From contig VAWR01000058.1 of the NCBI GenBank assembly GCA_005885245.1, positions 1 to 41,867 of the forward strand: a stretch of 41,867 nucleotides of DNA. Reading direction: 5' to 3'. Shown piece after piece: positions 16,943 to 25,169 of this stretch. Each line of letters begins with the position of its first letter. The first letter of the stretch is position 1. The position numbers and the translations under genes were made by a program. This DNA is from Actinomycetota bacterium. Lineage in GTDB: Bacteria; Actinomycetota; Thermoleophilia; Gaiellales; Gaiellaceae. The notes under the pieces were generated by a model, which saw only the letters and a list, made by a program, of their open reading frames with translations, did not search any database and was not told where the DNA came from.

Positions 16943-17239
16943 GTGGGGGCGGGTTACGTCGGCATCCTGAGCGTCGAACTCCACTTTGCGGACGTCTCCT
17001 CCCTGAAGGGGAAGCGCAAGTACGTCAAGTCCGCAAAGGCGCAACTCCAGAACCGGTTCGGCGCCTCGGTCGCCGAGGTCGACCATCACGACCTGTGGCA
17101 GCGCGCACGGCTGACGGTGTCGTGCGTCGCCCGTGAGTACCGCGAAGCTGAGCGTCTGTTAGACGAAGCAGAGCGGTATCTGTCCGGCCAGGACTTCGAG
17201 CTCGTCCGCGCCGACCGAGACGTGGTGACGATCGACTAG
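16943..17239 (+). CDS. DUF503 (YlxP-like) protein
   Basis: 98 residues from GTG 16943, beginning GAGYVGILSVELHF, then the family's SLKGKRKYVKS and DHHDLWQRARLTVSCVA. DUF503 proteins sit between infB and rbfA in many Gram-positive bacteria and are thought to act in ribosome assembly; the biochemical role is not established here. The gap to infB is 14 bases. The stop overlaps the end of the minus-strand TauE-like remnant. Confidence 0.88.
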   Translation: MGAGYVGILSVELHFADVSSLKGKRKYVKSAKAQLQNRFGASVAEVDHHDLWQRARLTVSCVAREYREAERLLDEAERYLSGQDFELVRADRDVVTID

Positions 17240-17680
17240 ACGAGGGCCTGCACGATCATCGCCGCACCGGCGACGATCAGGACACTGCCCAAGGCGCGCA
17301 AGAGCTGCCGCTCGACGAGGCGCCCCGTGAGCAACGCCGCTCGGATGCTGACGCGGGCCTGCCGGCCGCGGGCCGGGACGTCCAGGACGCAGAAGGTCGA
17401 CGCCGAAGACGATCAGCGTGGCGCCGATCGCGAGCAGGAGGGCGTTGCCCGGGACGCTGCCGGAGACGAGGCCGCAGACGCCTGCTCCGACCATGGACGG
17501 AGGCGCCATCCAGGCGAGGAGCCGCCGGTCGATGCGTCCGGCCCGAATGTGCTGGATCGCGGCGGCGAGCGCCGCGACCACCGAGCACCAGGCACCGACG
17601 AGGGCTCCGGCGAGCGCGGTGACGAAGCACCAGAGTGCGACCGCTATGAGCAGGAGGACGTGCAGCCGGTTGAATATCCC
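17236..17680 (-). pseudogene. Decayed TauE/SafE-like membrane transporter remnant
   Basis: On the minus strand, about 90 residues of hydrophobic, transporter-like sequence can be read (LLLIAVALWCFVTALAGALVG, later GAGVCGLVSGSVPGNALLLAI and LIVFGVDLLRP), matching the first repeat of TauE/SafE sulfite-exporter proteins. After LLRP the frame is lost; in another frame the typical end of such proteins resumes (LLTGRLVERQLLRALGSV, then VAGAAMIVQALV and stop at 17236-17238). Most of the second repeat is missing, and no start codon opens the first part. It therefore looks like a gene broken by internal deletion and frameshift. It fills the 443-base gap between DUF503 and rbfA, where I see no plus-strand gene. 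Confidence 0.65.
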
Positions 17681-17682
17681 CG

Positions 17683-18030
17683 ATGACGGATCGGATGCGC
17701 CGCGTCAACGAGTCGGTTCGACAGGTCCTCTCGGAGGCTGTCGGCCAGTTGAAGGACCCCCGGATCGGCTTCGTGACGGTGACCGGGGTCGAGACGTCGC
17801 CCGATCTACGGCATGCGCGCGTGTTCGTCTCGGTGCTGGGTGCGGAGCGGAAGCGGACACAGACGCTGGCGGGGCTCCAGGCCGCACATTCGGTGCTGCA
17901 GGCGCAGCTCGCGCGCGAGCTGCGTATGAAGCGGACCCCCCAACTGGCCTTCGAGTACGATCCGTCGGTCGAACGCGGGGTCCGCATGTCAAAGCTGATC
18001 GATGAGCTCGCCCCAGACGACAGCGAGTGA
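17683..18030 (+). CDS. rbfA: Ribosome-binding factor A
   Basis: 115 residues: MRRVNESVRQVLSEAVGQL, DPRIGFVTVTGVETSPDLRHA, VFVSVLG and a C-terminal KRTPQLAFEYDPSVERG are all RbfA signatures. It assists late 30S maturation. The upstream 440 bases carry only the opposite-strand remnant, so coupling with DUF503 is lost; no clear promoter was found in front. The nrnA start is 29 bases inside its 3' end. Confidence 0.95.
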   Translation: MTDRMRRVNESVRQVLSEAVGQLKDPRIGFVTVTGVETSPDLRHARVFVSVLGAERKRTQTLAGLQAAHSVLQAQLARELRMKRTPQLAFEYDPSVERGVRMSKLIDELAPDDSE

Positions 18031-19000
18031 GCTGGTCGCGGTCGCCGAGGCGATTCGCGAACACGACCGGTTCACGATCACGACGCACGACAATCCCGAT
18101 GGGGACGCTCTCGGTTCGCTTTTGGCGGCCAAGCTGGGTCTCGACCAACTCGGCAAGGACACCGTCATGGTGCTGCACGGCGACGCACCGCTTCCGGGGG
18201 AGTACGCGTTCATGCCGCTGGCGGCGCTCCAGCGGCGCTGGCCCGACGACGTCTCGGAGCGTGTGCTGCTGGCCGTCGACTGCGCGAATGAGAGTCGAAT
18301 CGCCGACCCGGAGGTGCTCGGTCGCGTCCCTCTCTCGATCAACGTGGACCATCACCACGACAACACACGCTTCGGGCAGATCAACCTGATCGTTCCCGAC
18401 GCCTCGTCGACGGGAGAGGTCGTGCGGGATCTGTTCCGCGAGCTCGGGATTCAGCTCACGCCGGACATCGCCGAAGCGCTCTACATCGCGCTGGTCACCG
18501 ACACCGGCCGTTTCCAGTACACGAACACGACGCCGAAGGCCTTGCGCCTCGGCGCCGAACTCGTCGAGGCCGGCGCGGACCTCCATCGCATCTTCCAGGG
18601 CGTCTACGAATCGGTGCAGTTCGCGAAGCTCAAGCTGCTGGCCCGCGCACTGGAGCGTGCCCAGGTACTCGAGGGCGGGCGGGTCGTCGTGTCGTATCTC
18701 CTGCGCACCGATTTCGCCGAGGTCGGAGCGGCGGAGCCGTACTCCGAGGGGATCATCGACTTCCTACGAGCCGTCGAAGGGGCTGACATGGCGGTGCTGA
18801 TCCGCGAGCCACCGCGCGAGGACGGGCCGGCGCGCCGCGTGAGCCTGCGAGCCAGCATCGACGAGCTCGATGTCTCGGCGATCGCCCGGAAGTCGGGTGG
18901 GGGCGGACACCGGCAGGCGGCTGGATTCTCGAGCGAGGCGTCGATCGAGGAGATCACCGACTTCGTGCGCCGGGAATTCCTTGCCTCCGCGCGGGCTTAG
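18002..19000 (+). CDS. nrnA: DHH-family oligoribonuclease / pAp phosphatase (NrnA-like)
   Basis: 332 residues. DHH motifs: TTHDNPDGDALGS (metal-binding), AVDCAN, VDHHHDNTRFG, TDTGRFQYTNT; DHHA1 end motif GGGGHRQAAGF. NrnA-type enzymes degrade nanoRNAs and/or dephosphorylate 3'-phosphoadenosine 5'-phosphate. Placement between rbfA and truB is conserved in Gram-positive bacteria. ATG 18002 overlaps rbfA by 29 bases; its own 3' end overlaps truB by 20 bases. Confidence 0.93.
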   Translation: MSSPQTTASELVAVAEAIREHDRFTITTHDNPDGDALGSLLAAKLGLDQLGKDTVMVLHGDAPLPGEYAFMPLAALQRRWPDDVSERVLLAVDCANESRIADPEVLGRVPLSINVDHHHDNTRFGQINLIVPDASSTGEVVRDLFRELGIQLTPDIAEALYIALVTDTGRFQYTNTTPKALRLGAELVEAGADLHRIFQGVYESVQFAKLKLLARALERAQVLEGGRVVVSYLLRTDFAEVGAAEPYSEGIIDFLRAVEGADMAVLIREPPREDGPARRVSLRASIDELDVSAIARKSGGGGHRQAAGFSSEASIEEITDFVRREFLASARA

Positions 19001-19634
19001 CCCGGCGGGCATCGTCTTGGTGGACAAGCCCGCCGGGCCGTCGTCGTTCGCGATCGTGGCCGAGCTCCGCCGCAAGACGGGAGCGCGCACCGGACACGCG
19101 GGAACTCTTGACCCCTTCGCCACAGGCCTGTTACTCCTGTTGTCTGGTTCGGCAACTAAGCTGGCTGGATGCTTTGTCGGACTCGACAAGCGCTACCTGA
19201 CCGACGTCGATCTGACCGGCCGGACGACGACCGGCGATCCCGAAGGCGACGTGCTCGAGCGTCACGACGCGCCAGCCTCCGAGGAGCTCGAGCAGCGGCT
19301 CGAAGCCCTCCGCGGTGAGGTGGAGCTGCCGATTCCCGCAGCCTCCGCGGTGAAGATCGGCGGGGAGCGCGCCTACAGGCTGGCACGGCGCGGCATCAAG
19401 GTGCAGATGCCGACGCGGCGCTCGCAGGTCGCTGCGCTCGACGTCATCTCGTATACAGGCGACGGCGTACGGCTCGATCTCCGCGTCAGCTCGGGTACAT
19501 ACGTCCGCGCAATCGCCGACGCGCTCGGTGGGCACTGTCGGACGCTCAGGCGTACCGAGATCGGTCCGTTCAGTGTCGAGGAGGCGGATCCCGAGCGGAT
19601 CATCCCCGCGGACGAGGCGCTGGCGAGACTGTGA
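18981..19634 (+). CDS. truB: tRNA pseudouridine-55 synthase
   Basis: Converts U55 of tRNA to pseudouridine. About 217 residues from TTG 18981, the only good start before GIVLVDKPAGPSS. The catalytic Asp is in HAGTLDPFATG; KRYLTDVDLTGRTTTGD, SAVKIGGERAYRLARRG and SSGTYVRAIADALG follow. The protein stops near EIGPFSVEEA plus a short tail, so the C-terminal PUA-like domain of longer TruB proteins is missing. Coupled to nrnA by a 20-base overlap and to ribF by GTGA. Confidence 0.94.
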   Translation: MPPRGLSPAGIVLVDKPAGPSSFAIVAELRRKTGARTGHAGTLDPFATGLLLLLSGSATKLAGCFVGLDKRYLTDVDLTGRTTTGDPEGDVLERHDAPASEELEQRLEALRGEVELPIPAASAVKIGGERAYRLARRGIKVQMPTRRSQVAALDVISYTGDGVRLDLRVSSGTYVRAIADALGGHCRTLRRTEIGPFSVEEADPERIIPADEALARL

Positions 19635-20500
19635 AAGTCGCCCACCGACCGGACGAGCTCGGCGAGGCGGAGCGGGTCGTGGCGATCGGCAGCTTCGACG
19701 GCGTGCACAAGGGTCACCGCCGGGTCCTCGAAGCAGCGCAAGCCGAGGGATCCGGCGTGACGGTGGTGACGTTCTGGCCTCACCCGCGCCTCGTGCTGGG
19801 GAATCGCGTCGAATTGCTGTCGACGCTCGAGCGGCGGCTGGAACTGCTCGCCGAGGCCGGCGTGGCCGAGACACTCGTCGTCGAGTTCACGCCCGACCTG
19901 GCAGAGCACGAACCCGCCGAGTTCGCCGAGTCCTTGCTGAGGCGGATCGGAACGCGGATGATCGTCGTCGGCGAGAACTTTCGCTTCGGTCGGGCCGCCG
20001 CGGGCAACCCCGCGCTGCTCGAGCGCCTCGGCTTCGAGGTCCGGACCGTCCCTCTGGCAGACGGGATCTCGTCGAGCCAGGTGCGAGCGCTCCTCCGCGA
20101 CGGTGACGTCGGCGGCGCTGCTCAGCTCCTCGGGCGGCCGCCGGAGCTCGACGGGACCGTCGTGCTCGGATCTCAACGCGGTGGCACGCTCGGCTATCCG
20201 ACCGCGAACCTCGCAGTCGCGCCCGATCTGCTCGTGCCGGCCTACGGGATCTATGCCGGCTCCGCGCTCGGCCATCGAGCGGCGATCTCGATCGGCGTGA
20301 ATCCCCACTACGGAGGTGGCGAGCGACGGATCGAGCCTCACCTGCTCGACTTCGAGGGTGACCTGTACGGCGATCGTCTGGTCGTCGAGCTGTGGCGCCG
20401 CTTGCGAGACGAGCGCGCCTTCGGCAGCGAGGCCGAGCTGGTCGCGCAGATCGCCCGCGACGTCGAGGAGACCCGTCAGACCCGCCGGCCGCCGGTCTAG
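19631..20500 (+). CDS. ribF: Bifunctional riboflavin kinase / FAD synthetase
   Basis: Makes FMN and FAD. 289 residues. FAD synthetase part: AIGSFDGVHKGHRRVL, TFWPHPR, VGENFRFGRAAAGN, SSSQVRALLRDGDV. Riboflavin kinase part: GGTLGYPTANL, PAYGIYAG, SIGVNPHYGGGERRIEPHLLD. It is the last gene of the cluster that starts at rimP. GTG start overlaps the truB stop. No strong terminator follows; a six-pair TTCCGC/GCGGAA hairpin lies about 130 bases downstream. Confidence 0.94.
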   Translation: MKVAHRPDELGEAERVVAIGSFDGVHKGHRRVLEAAQAEGSGVTVVTFWPHPRLVLGNRVELLSTLERRLELLAEAGVAETLVVEFTPDLAEHEPAEFAESLLRRIGTRMIVVGENFRFGRAAAGNPALLERLGFEVRTVPLADGISSSQVRALLRDGDVGGAAQLLGRPPELDGTVVLGSQRGGTLGYPTANLAVAPDLLVPAYGIYAGSALGHRAAISIGVNPHYGGGERRIEPHLLDFEGDLYGDRLVVELWRRLRDERAFGSEAELVAQIARDVEETRQTRRPPV

Positions 20501-20661
20501 GCGAGGCCTGTCCGAAGCCGCCCGGGGCTGTCAGGAATGCGGTTCGCTCGGGCGGCTCGCTTTCCGGATCCCGATCGAGGAATCCGGCCCACCGGCCGGA
20601 CGCAGGGTTTCTCGCGAAGAGCGGCACGCAAGTTTCCGCAAACAGCGGAATCTCTTCCCAC

Positions 20662-20895
20662 GTGCAGACCGATCCGGGAGACGAAGGCCCCAAACTGACC
20701 GTGCTCGAGAGCGTCCGGTGTCTCGAGTGCGGCGCCGCCTATGCCAAGCCCGCGGCGGGTGGCACGGTTCGCGAGAACCCGGGCTGCCCGGACTGTGGCT
20801 ACGTCGGCTGGGTCGCCGCGGCGCTCATCGCCTTCGGCGAATCGTCGACGCCGCACCACTTCGCCGCGGATCGCCAGCGGCGCCCGAGCGGCTGA
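20662..20895 (+). CDS. Small zinc-ribbon protein, function unknown
   Basis: About 77 residues from GTG 20662; GTG 20701 is a shorter option. Two Cys pairs, CLECG and CPDCG about 25 residues apart, form a rubredoxin-like zinc ribbon; the stretch NPGCPDCGYVGW is conserved-looking. Such small proteins may bind nucleic acid or protein partners, but I cannot name a function. Its last 71 bases overlap the 3' end of the opposite-strand ggt-like gene. The 161 bases upstream, after ribF, hold no other gene that I can see. Confidence 0.6.
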   Translation: MQTDPGDEGPKLTVLESVRCLECGAAYAKPAAGGTVRENPGCPDCGYVGWVAAALIAFGESSTPHHFAADRQRRPSG

Positions 20896-22216
20896 CGACA
20901 CTCACACCACCGAAGTAGTGGTGGGGTGCGGGCCAGCGTCGCACGGTCCGACCGCCCGCCTCGAGCGCGGCAAGCGCGGCTTCGTCGACGCCGGGCTCGG
21001 CGTTGACGAGCTCAGCTGCGGGATGGAAGCGCGGGCGCTCAACCGCAACGCTCGCCGGAAGTCCTTCGTCGAGGATGCCGGCGATCACGCCGAGCAGTGC
21101 GGTCCGCAGGCGCGTCCCACCGGCCGCGCCCGCGGCGAGGCCAATCCCGTCGCGGTCGAGCACGAGCGTCGGGGCCATCATGCTGAGCATGCGCGTGCCG
21201 GGCTCGAGCGGACCGCGAAGGAGGTCCGCCTCGCCGAGCATGCTATTGAGGTGGAGGTCCAGGCCCGGGAGGAAGTCGCCCGACCCGAGCCCGAGACTCG
21301 ATGTGACGACGCACGCATTGCCTTCGTCGTCGACGACAGCGACGTTCGTCGTGTCACCTCGGGAGTCTCTGTCGTTCGCAAAGACGTCCACCAGGGCGAG
21401 CACCCGCTCTGTGTCTCCGAGGCCCCGCAGGCGCGGCAATCGCGGCACGGTCTCGGGCAGGCCGGAGAGACCGCCCCGGGTCACGAGCCGGGCGGCTCTG
21501 TAGCCGACCTCGACGGGCTCGCTCCACCGCGGCTCGTACGCATCGAGATCCGTTCGGGTGAGCAAGCCGCCCCGTTCGGCGGACAAGGCGAGCAGGCTCT
21601 CGCCGATCGAGCCCCCGTAAACCGCGGAGGTGTCCAAGGCGAGCGCTTCTAGCGCATCCGTGAGGCCCGGCTGCTCCAGCTTGTCGCCGGCGGCGAGCAA
21701 CTCACCTCGAGGCGAGTAGATGCGAGCGCCCTCGTTCATCGTCATCACGGGCGCGAGCATCGCGAGACAGGCCGCGTGGGCCGCCGGGAAGTCGACCCCG
21801 TCTCGCGCCAACCTGACGGCGGGTTCCACGAGGCGGGGCCACGGCAGCTGCCCGTGCCCGCGCCAGAGCGCTTCGAGACCCGCCGGCAGTCCAGGTACTG
21901 CGCAGGAGGCGGGGCCGACGGCGTAGTGGATGAGCTCGGCGCCGAACGGAACGTCGAGCTGCACGAGCTCCGGCTCACGTCGCTCAGCGCCCAGACCGGG
22001 CACCGCGACGAAGCAGTCGAGGTTCCGGACTCGGCCACTGGTCGCCTCGTAGTGAATCGCGTGAGCGCCACCGAGGAGCCCTGTCATCACCGTCTCGGCG
22101 ACGCACGAGGCCAGCGTCGCCGCGACGGCAGCGTCCGCAGCGCTTCCGCCCTCTTCGAGGATCTCGATTCCGGCATCCACCGTTGCGGGATGTCCCGCCG
22201 CCACAGCCGCCTTCAT
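20825..22216 (-). CDS. Gamma-glutamyltransferase-family Ntn hydrolase, divergent
   Basis: 463 residues, somewhat short for the family (about 550). N-terminal AAGHPATVDAGIEILEEGGSAADAAVA and the autoprocessing site GDTTNVAVVDDEGNA place it in the family, with Thr289 as expected nucleophile; the C-terminal RMLSMMAPTLVLDRDG and PHHYFGGVSVV also fit. Departures: the usual TTH is TTN, the Arg that binds gamma-glutamate (near DGRETAP in classical enzymes) is not visible in LDCFVAVPG, and the second Ser of the SSM motif is Met. No signal peptide, so probably cytosolic with an altered substrate. The stop lies inside the zinc-ribbon gene on the other strand. Confidence 0.85.
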   Translation of the reverse strand: MKAAVAAGHPATVDAGIEILEEGGSAADAAVAATLASCVAETVMTGLLGGAHAIHYEATSGRVRNLDCFVAVPGLGAERREPELVQLDVPFGAELIHYAVGPASCAVPGLPAGLEALWRGHGQLPWPRLVEPAVRLARDGVDFPAAHAACLAMLAPVMTMNEGARIYSPRGELLAAGDKLEQPGLTDALEALALDTSAVYGGSIGESLLALSAERGGLLTRTDLDAYEPRWSEPVEVGYRAARLVTRGGLSGLPETVPRLPRLRGLGDTERVLALVDVFANDRDSRGDTTNVAVVDDEGNACVVTSSLGLGSGDFLPGLDLHLNSMLGEADLLRGPLEPGTRMLSMMAPTLVLDRDGIGLAAGAAGGTRLRTALLGVIAGILDEGLPASVAVERPRFHPAAELVNAEPGVDEAALAALEAGGRTVRRWPAPHHYFGGVSVVSRSGAAGDPRRSGAASTIRRRR

Positions 22217-22223
22217 CGAGCAG

Positions 22224-22250
22224 AAGCTATCGCCCTGGAGCCGTTAGGTT
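22224..22250. promoter_or_regulatory. Divergent leaderless-looking promoters for the ggt-like gene and the ABC operon
   Basis: Minus strand: TAGCTT (complement of 22224-22229) ends 7 bases before the ggt-like ATG at 22216. Plus strand: TAGGTT at 22245-22250 ends 8 bases before GTG 22259. The whole intergene is about 42 bases, so the two promoters interleave. No clear -35 boxes. Confidence 0.4.
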
Positions 22251-22258
22251 GCATGGTC

Positions 22259-23203
22259 GTGGACGCAGGCGCACACCCGGCGCTGGTACACGCGCGCGCT
22301 CTCGTCAAGCGCTTCGACGACCTCGTCGCCGTCGACGGAGTCGATTTCGACGTGCAACGTGGGGAGGCTTTCGGGTTCCTCGGGCCGAACGGCGCCGGCA
22401 AGACGTCGACCATGCGCATGATCGGATGCGTATCGCCGCCGTCGAGCGGGACGCTGCGCATCCTCGGTCTCGATCCCGTGGCGAACGGAGCCGAGATCCG
22501 CTCACGCCTCGGCGTCGTGCCGCAGCAGGACACACTCGACTTCGAGCTGACCGTGCGCGAGAACGTGATCATCTACGGCCGCTACTTCGGCCTGCGCCGC
22601 TCCGAGCTGCGCAGGCGCGCGGACGAGCTGCTGGAGTTCGTCCAGCTGAGCGAACGCGCGGATTCGAGGGTGGAACCGCTGTCGGGCGGGTTGAGGCGAC
22701 GGTTGACGATCGCCCGCTCGCTCGTCAACGATCCCGACGTCCTCCTCCTCGACGAGCCGACGACGGGTCTTGATCCGCAGGCGCGCCACACGGTCTGGGA
22801 CCGTCTCTTCCGTCTCAAGCAGCGCGGCGTGACGCTCATCCTGACGACGCACTACATGGACGAAGCCGAGCAGCTCTGTGACCGCCTCGTGGTCATGGAC
22901 AAGGGCAAGATCGCGGCGGAGGGATCGCCGCAGGAGCTGATCCGCCGCTACTCGACACGCGAGGTCGTGGAGCTTCGCTTCCGGGTGGAGGAAAGGCCCG
23001 AGGAGATCGCGCAGCGCATGAACGGCCTCGCGCGACGCCTCGAGGCGCTACCCGACCGACTGCTGCTGTACACGGACAACGGTGATGCCACCGCCTCGCG
23101 CGTGCATCAGCTCGGGTTGGAGCCCGAAAGCGTGCTCGTTCGCCGGTCCACGCTCGAGGACGTCTTTCTGCACCTGACCGGGCGCACGCTCGTCGACGAG
23201 TGA
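22259..23203 (+). CDS. ABC-2 exporter ATP-binding subunit (DrrA/NodI type)
   Basis: About 314 residues. Walker A GPNGAGKTST, Q-loop VVPQQ, ABC signature LSGGLRRRL, Walker B VLLLDEPTTGLD, and His switch LTTHYMDEAE. The C-terminal extra part (about 230-314) is the extension typical of ABC-2 drug, polyketide or Nod-factor exporters. It drives the two permeases coded immediately downstream, with a GTGA overlap to the first. GTG 22259 is preferred from its spacing to the -10 box TAGGTT; ATG 22253 is an alternative giving two extra residues. Substrate unknown. Confidence 0.92.
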   Translation: MDAGAHPALVHARALVKRFDDLVAVDGVDFDVQRGEAFGFLGPNGAGKTSTMRMIGCVSPPSSGTLRILGLDPVANGAEIRSRLGVVPQQDTLDFELTVRENVIIYGRYFGLRRSELRRRADELLEFVQLSERADSRVEPLSGGLRRRLTIARSLVNDPDVLLLDEPTTGLDPQARHTVWDRLFRLKQRGVTLILTTHYMDEAEQLCDRLVVMDKGKIAAEGSPQELIRRYSTREVVELRFRVEERPEEIAQRMNGLARRLEALPDRLLLYTDNGDATASRVHQLGLEPESVLVRRSTLEDVFLHLTGRTLVDE

Positions 23204-23976
23204 CCTCGCTCGCGCTCCCGCTGCGCGTCTACGAGTTCTGGCTCCTTCAGTATCGGCGCGTCTGGCGGGCGACGGTGATCGGCAGCGTGATCAACCCCGT
23301 CTTCTACCTCGGCGCGCTCGGCGTCGGGCTCGGCACGCTCGTCAACCGCTCGAGTGGTCAGTCGCTGGGCGTGCCGTACATCGACTTCGTCGCGCCCGGC
23401 ATGCTCGCCGCGACGGCAATGCAGATCGCGGCAGGCGAGGCGACCTGGCCGGTGATGGGCTCCTTTCGCTGGACGCGGCAGTACTTCGCGATGGCATCGA
23501 CCCCGCTCGGTGTGCGAGACATCGTCACGGGACACCAGCTCTGGATGACGACGCGCGTAGCAGCGACGAGCGCCGTCTACCTCGCGGTGATCGCGGCCTT
23601 CGGCGGTGTCGACTCCTTCTGGGGCGTGCTCGCGTTTCCGGCCGCCGTCCTCACCGGCCTCGCATTCTCGGCACCGCTCGCGGGCTACGCGGCGACGAAG
23701 GACTCGGACGGCGCGTTCATTCCCATCTACCGCTTCGTCATCCTGCCGATGTTCCTGTTCTCCGGGACGTTCTTCCCGGTGTCGCGCCTGCCGTCGGCGC
23801 TGGAGTGGGCCGCGTACGCAACGCCGCTCTGGCACGGTGTCGACCTGTGCCGCGAGCTGACGCTCGGCACCGTGCACCCAGTGCGCGCCGTGGGTCATGT
23901 CGTGTACCTGCTCCTGCTTGCAGGGACGGGTGTCCTGTGGGCGGAGCGCACCTACACGCGGAGGCTCACGACGTGA
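23200..23976 (+). CDS. ABC-2 type permease, first subunit
   Basis: 258 residues with six hydrophobic segments. Features of the DrrB/NodJ permeases are present: NPVFYLGALGVGLGTLV, DFVAPGMLAATAMQ, and FLFSGTFFPVSRLP with ATPLWHGVDLCRELT near the end. It forms the membrane channel with the following subunit. GTG overlaps the ATPase stop; its own stop overlaps the next GTG. Confidence 0.9.
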   Translation: MTSLALPLRVYEFWLLQYRRVWRATVIGSVINPVFYLGALGVGLGTLVNRSSGQSLGVPYIDFVAPGMLAATAMQIAAGEATWPVMGSFRWTRQYFAMASTPLGVRDIVTGHQLWMTTRVAATSAVYLAVIAAFGGVDSFWGVLAFPAAVLTGLAFSAPLAGYAATKDSDGAFIPIYRFVILPMFLFSGTFFPVSRLPSALEWAAYATPLWHGVDLCRELTLGTVHPVRAVGHVVYLLLLAGTGVLWAERTYTRRLTT

Positions 23977-24752
23977 GCGGCTATGCCTTTGCCGGCAGTC
24001 GGGGACGCCTGCTCTTCGAGCGGAATCTCATGGTCTACCGCCGGACGTGGATCATCATCTTCTCCGGCGTCTTCGAGCCGCTCTTCTATCTCTTCTCGAT
24101 GGGGATCGGGCTCGGACACTTCGTCGGGCGGGTGCCGGGCCCCGGCGGCCGGCTCGTCGACTATTCGGCCTTCGTAGCGCCGGCGCTGCTCGCCTCGGCC
24201 GCGATGAACGGCGCGATGTACGACGCCACGAACGTCTTCTGGAAGATGAAGTACAACCGTGTGTACGACGCCGTCCTCGCGACTCCGATCGGACCGGTGG
24301 ACGTCACCGCGGGTGAGACCGCGTGGGCCCTCTTTCGCGGCTTTCTCTACGGCGTGTCCTTCATCGTCGTGGCGGCGTCACTCGGGCTCGTCGAGTCTGC
24401 GTGGGGCGTACTCGCACTCCCTGGCGCGCTGTTGATCGGCTTCGCGTTCGCAGGGTTGGGAGTGGCGGCGAGCACCTTCATGCGGACGTGGCAGGACTTC
24501 GAGTTGCTCACGCTCGTCCAATTGCCGATGTTCCTGTTCTCGGCCACGTTCTTCCCGATCTCGACCTACCCGCACGGGCTGCAGTGGCTCGTCCGCTTCT
24601 CGCCGCTCTACCACGCGACCCAGCTCCTGCGCGCCCTCAACTTCGGCACCGTCGACTGGCCTCAGGCGCTCGACGTCGCGTACCTCTTGGCCCTCGGACT
24701 GCTCGGCGTCTACGTCGCCCAGCGCCGTTTGGGCCGGGCGCTGCTCAGGTAA
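23973..24752 (+). CDS. ABC-2 type permease, second subunit
   Basis: 259 residues, clearly homologous to the preceding permease (PLFYLFSMGIGLGHFVG, DYSAFVAPALLASAAMNG, FLFSATFFPISTYP, SPLYHATQLLRALN), so the pair arose by duplication and probably works as a heterodimer. Six hydrophobic segments. GTG start overlaps the previous gene. It is the last gene of the exporter operon; the rpsO promoter begins about 15 bases after its stop. Confidence 0.9.
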   Translation: MSGYAFAGSRGRLLFERNLMVYRRTWIIIFSGVFEPLFYLFSMGIGLGHFVGRVPGPGGRLVDYSAFVAPALLASAAMNGAMYDATNVFWKMKYNRVYDAVLATPIGPVDVTAGETAWALFRGFLYGVSFIVVAASLGLVESAWGVLALPGALLIGFAFAGLGVAASTFMRTWQDFELLTLVQLPMFLFSATFFPISTYPHGLQWLVRFSPLYHATQLLRALNFGTVDWPQALDVAYLLALGLLGVYVAQRRLGRALLR

Positions 24753-24765
24753 CCCAGATGATCGC

Positions 24766-24845
24766 TGCTACCCTGTCCCGCGACCGCAGCCGCGGCTTTC
24801 CGCCTGCTTCCGGCGGATTGCTGGGACTGACGATACGGAGGTGAA
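24766..24845 (+). promoter_or_regulatory. rpsO promoter and leader with hairpin and Shine-Dalgarno
   Basis: TGC-TACCCT at 24766-24774 is an extended -10 without a good -35. The roughly 65-base leader contains a CCGCC/GGCGG hairpin (about 24799-24816) and ends with the strong ribosome-binding site GGAGGTGA (24837-24844) before the ATG. S15 leaders often bind S15 for autoregulation; whether this one does cannot be told by eye. Confidence 0.45.
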
Positions 24846-25115
24846 ATGGGTCTTACCAAGGAAGTCAAAGAGGAGATCGTCTCCAAGCACGGGGCGAGCA
24901 ACTCGGACACGGGCTCGACCAAGGTGCAGGTCGCGCTGCTGACGCAGCGGATCAACGATCTCACCGAGCATTTGCGCTCGCACCCGAAGGATCACTATTC
25001 GCGACGCGGGCTGCTCAAGCTCGTCGGTCGCCGGCGCCGCTTTCTGACGTATCTCCAAAAACACGACCTGGAGGGATACCGGGCACTGATCAAGGAGTTG
25101 GGACTCAGGCGCTAA
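24846..25115 (+). CDS. rpsO: 30S ribosomal protein S15
   Basis: 89 residues: [16 protein letters not shown], then [23 protein letters not shown] and [22 protein letters not shown], all S15 signatures. S15 binds the 16S central domain and starts assembly of the platform. It is followed 147 bases later by pnp, the widespread rpsO-pnp arrangement. Confidence 0.97.
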   Translation: MGLTKEVKEEIVSKHGASNSDTGSTKVQVALLTQRINDLTEHLRSHPKDHYSRRGLLKLVGRRRRFLTYLQKHDLEGYRALIKELGLRR

Positions 25116-25169
25116 AGCCGAACAAAGGTACGCCCAAGCCGGGCTGAAGTCTGGCGCGGGATCAATCAA

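Noticed and set aside
20903-20928. ACCAC/GTGGT hairpin between zinc-ribbon and ggt-like genes, looking like a bidirectional terminator.
   Set aside because: It lies inside the ggt-like coding region, where it encodes the conserved PHHYFGGVSVV segment, so the repeat is explained by codons.
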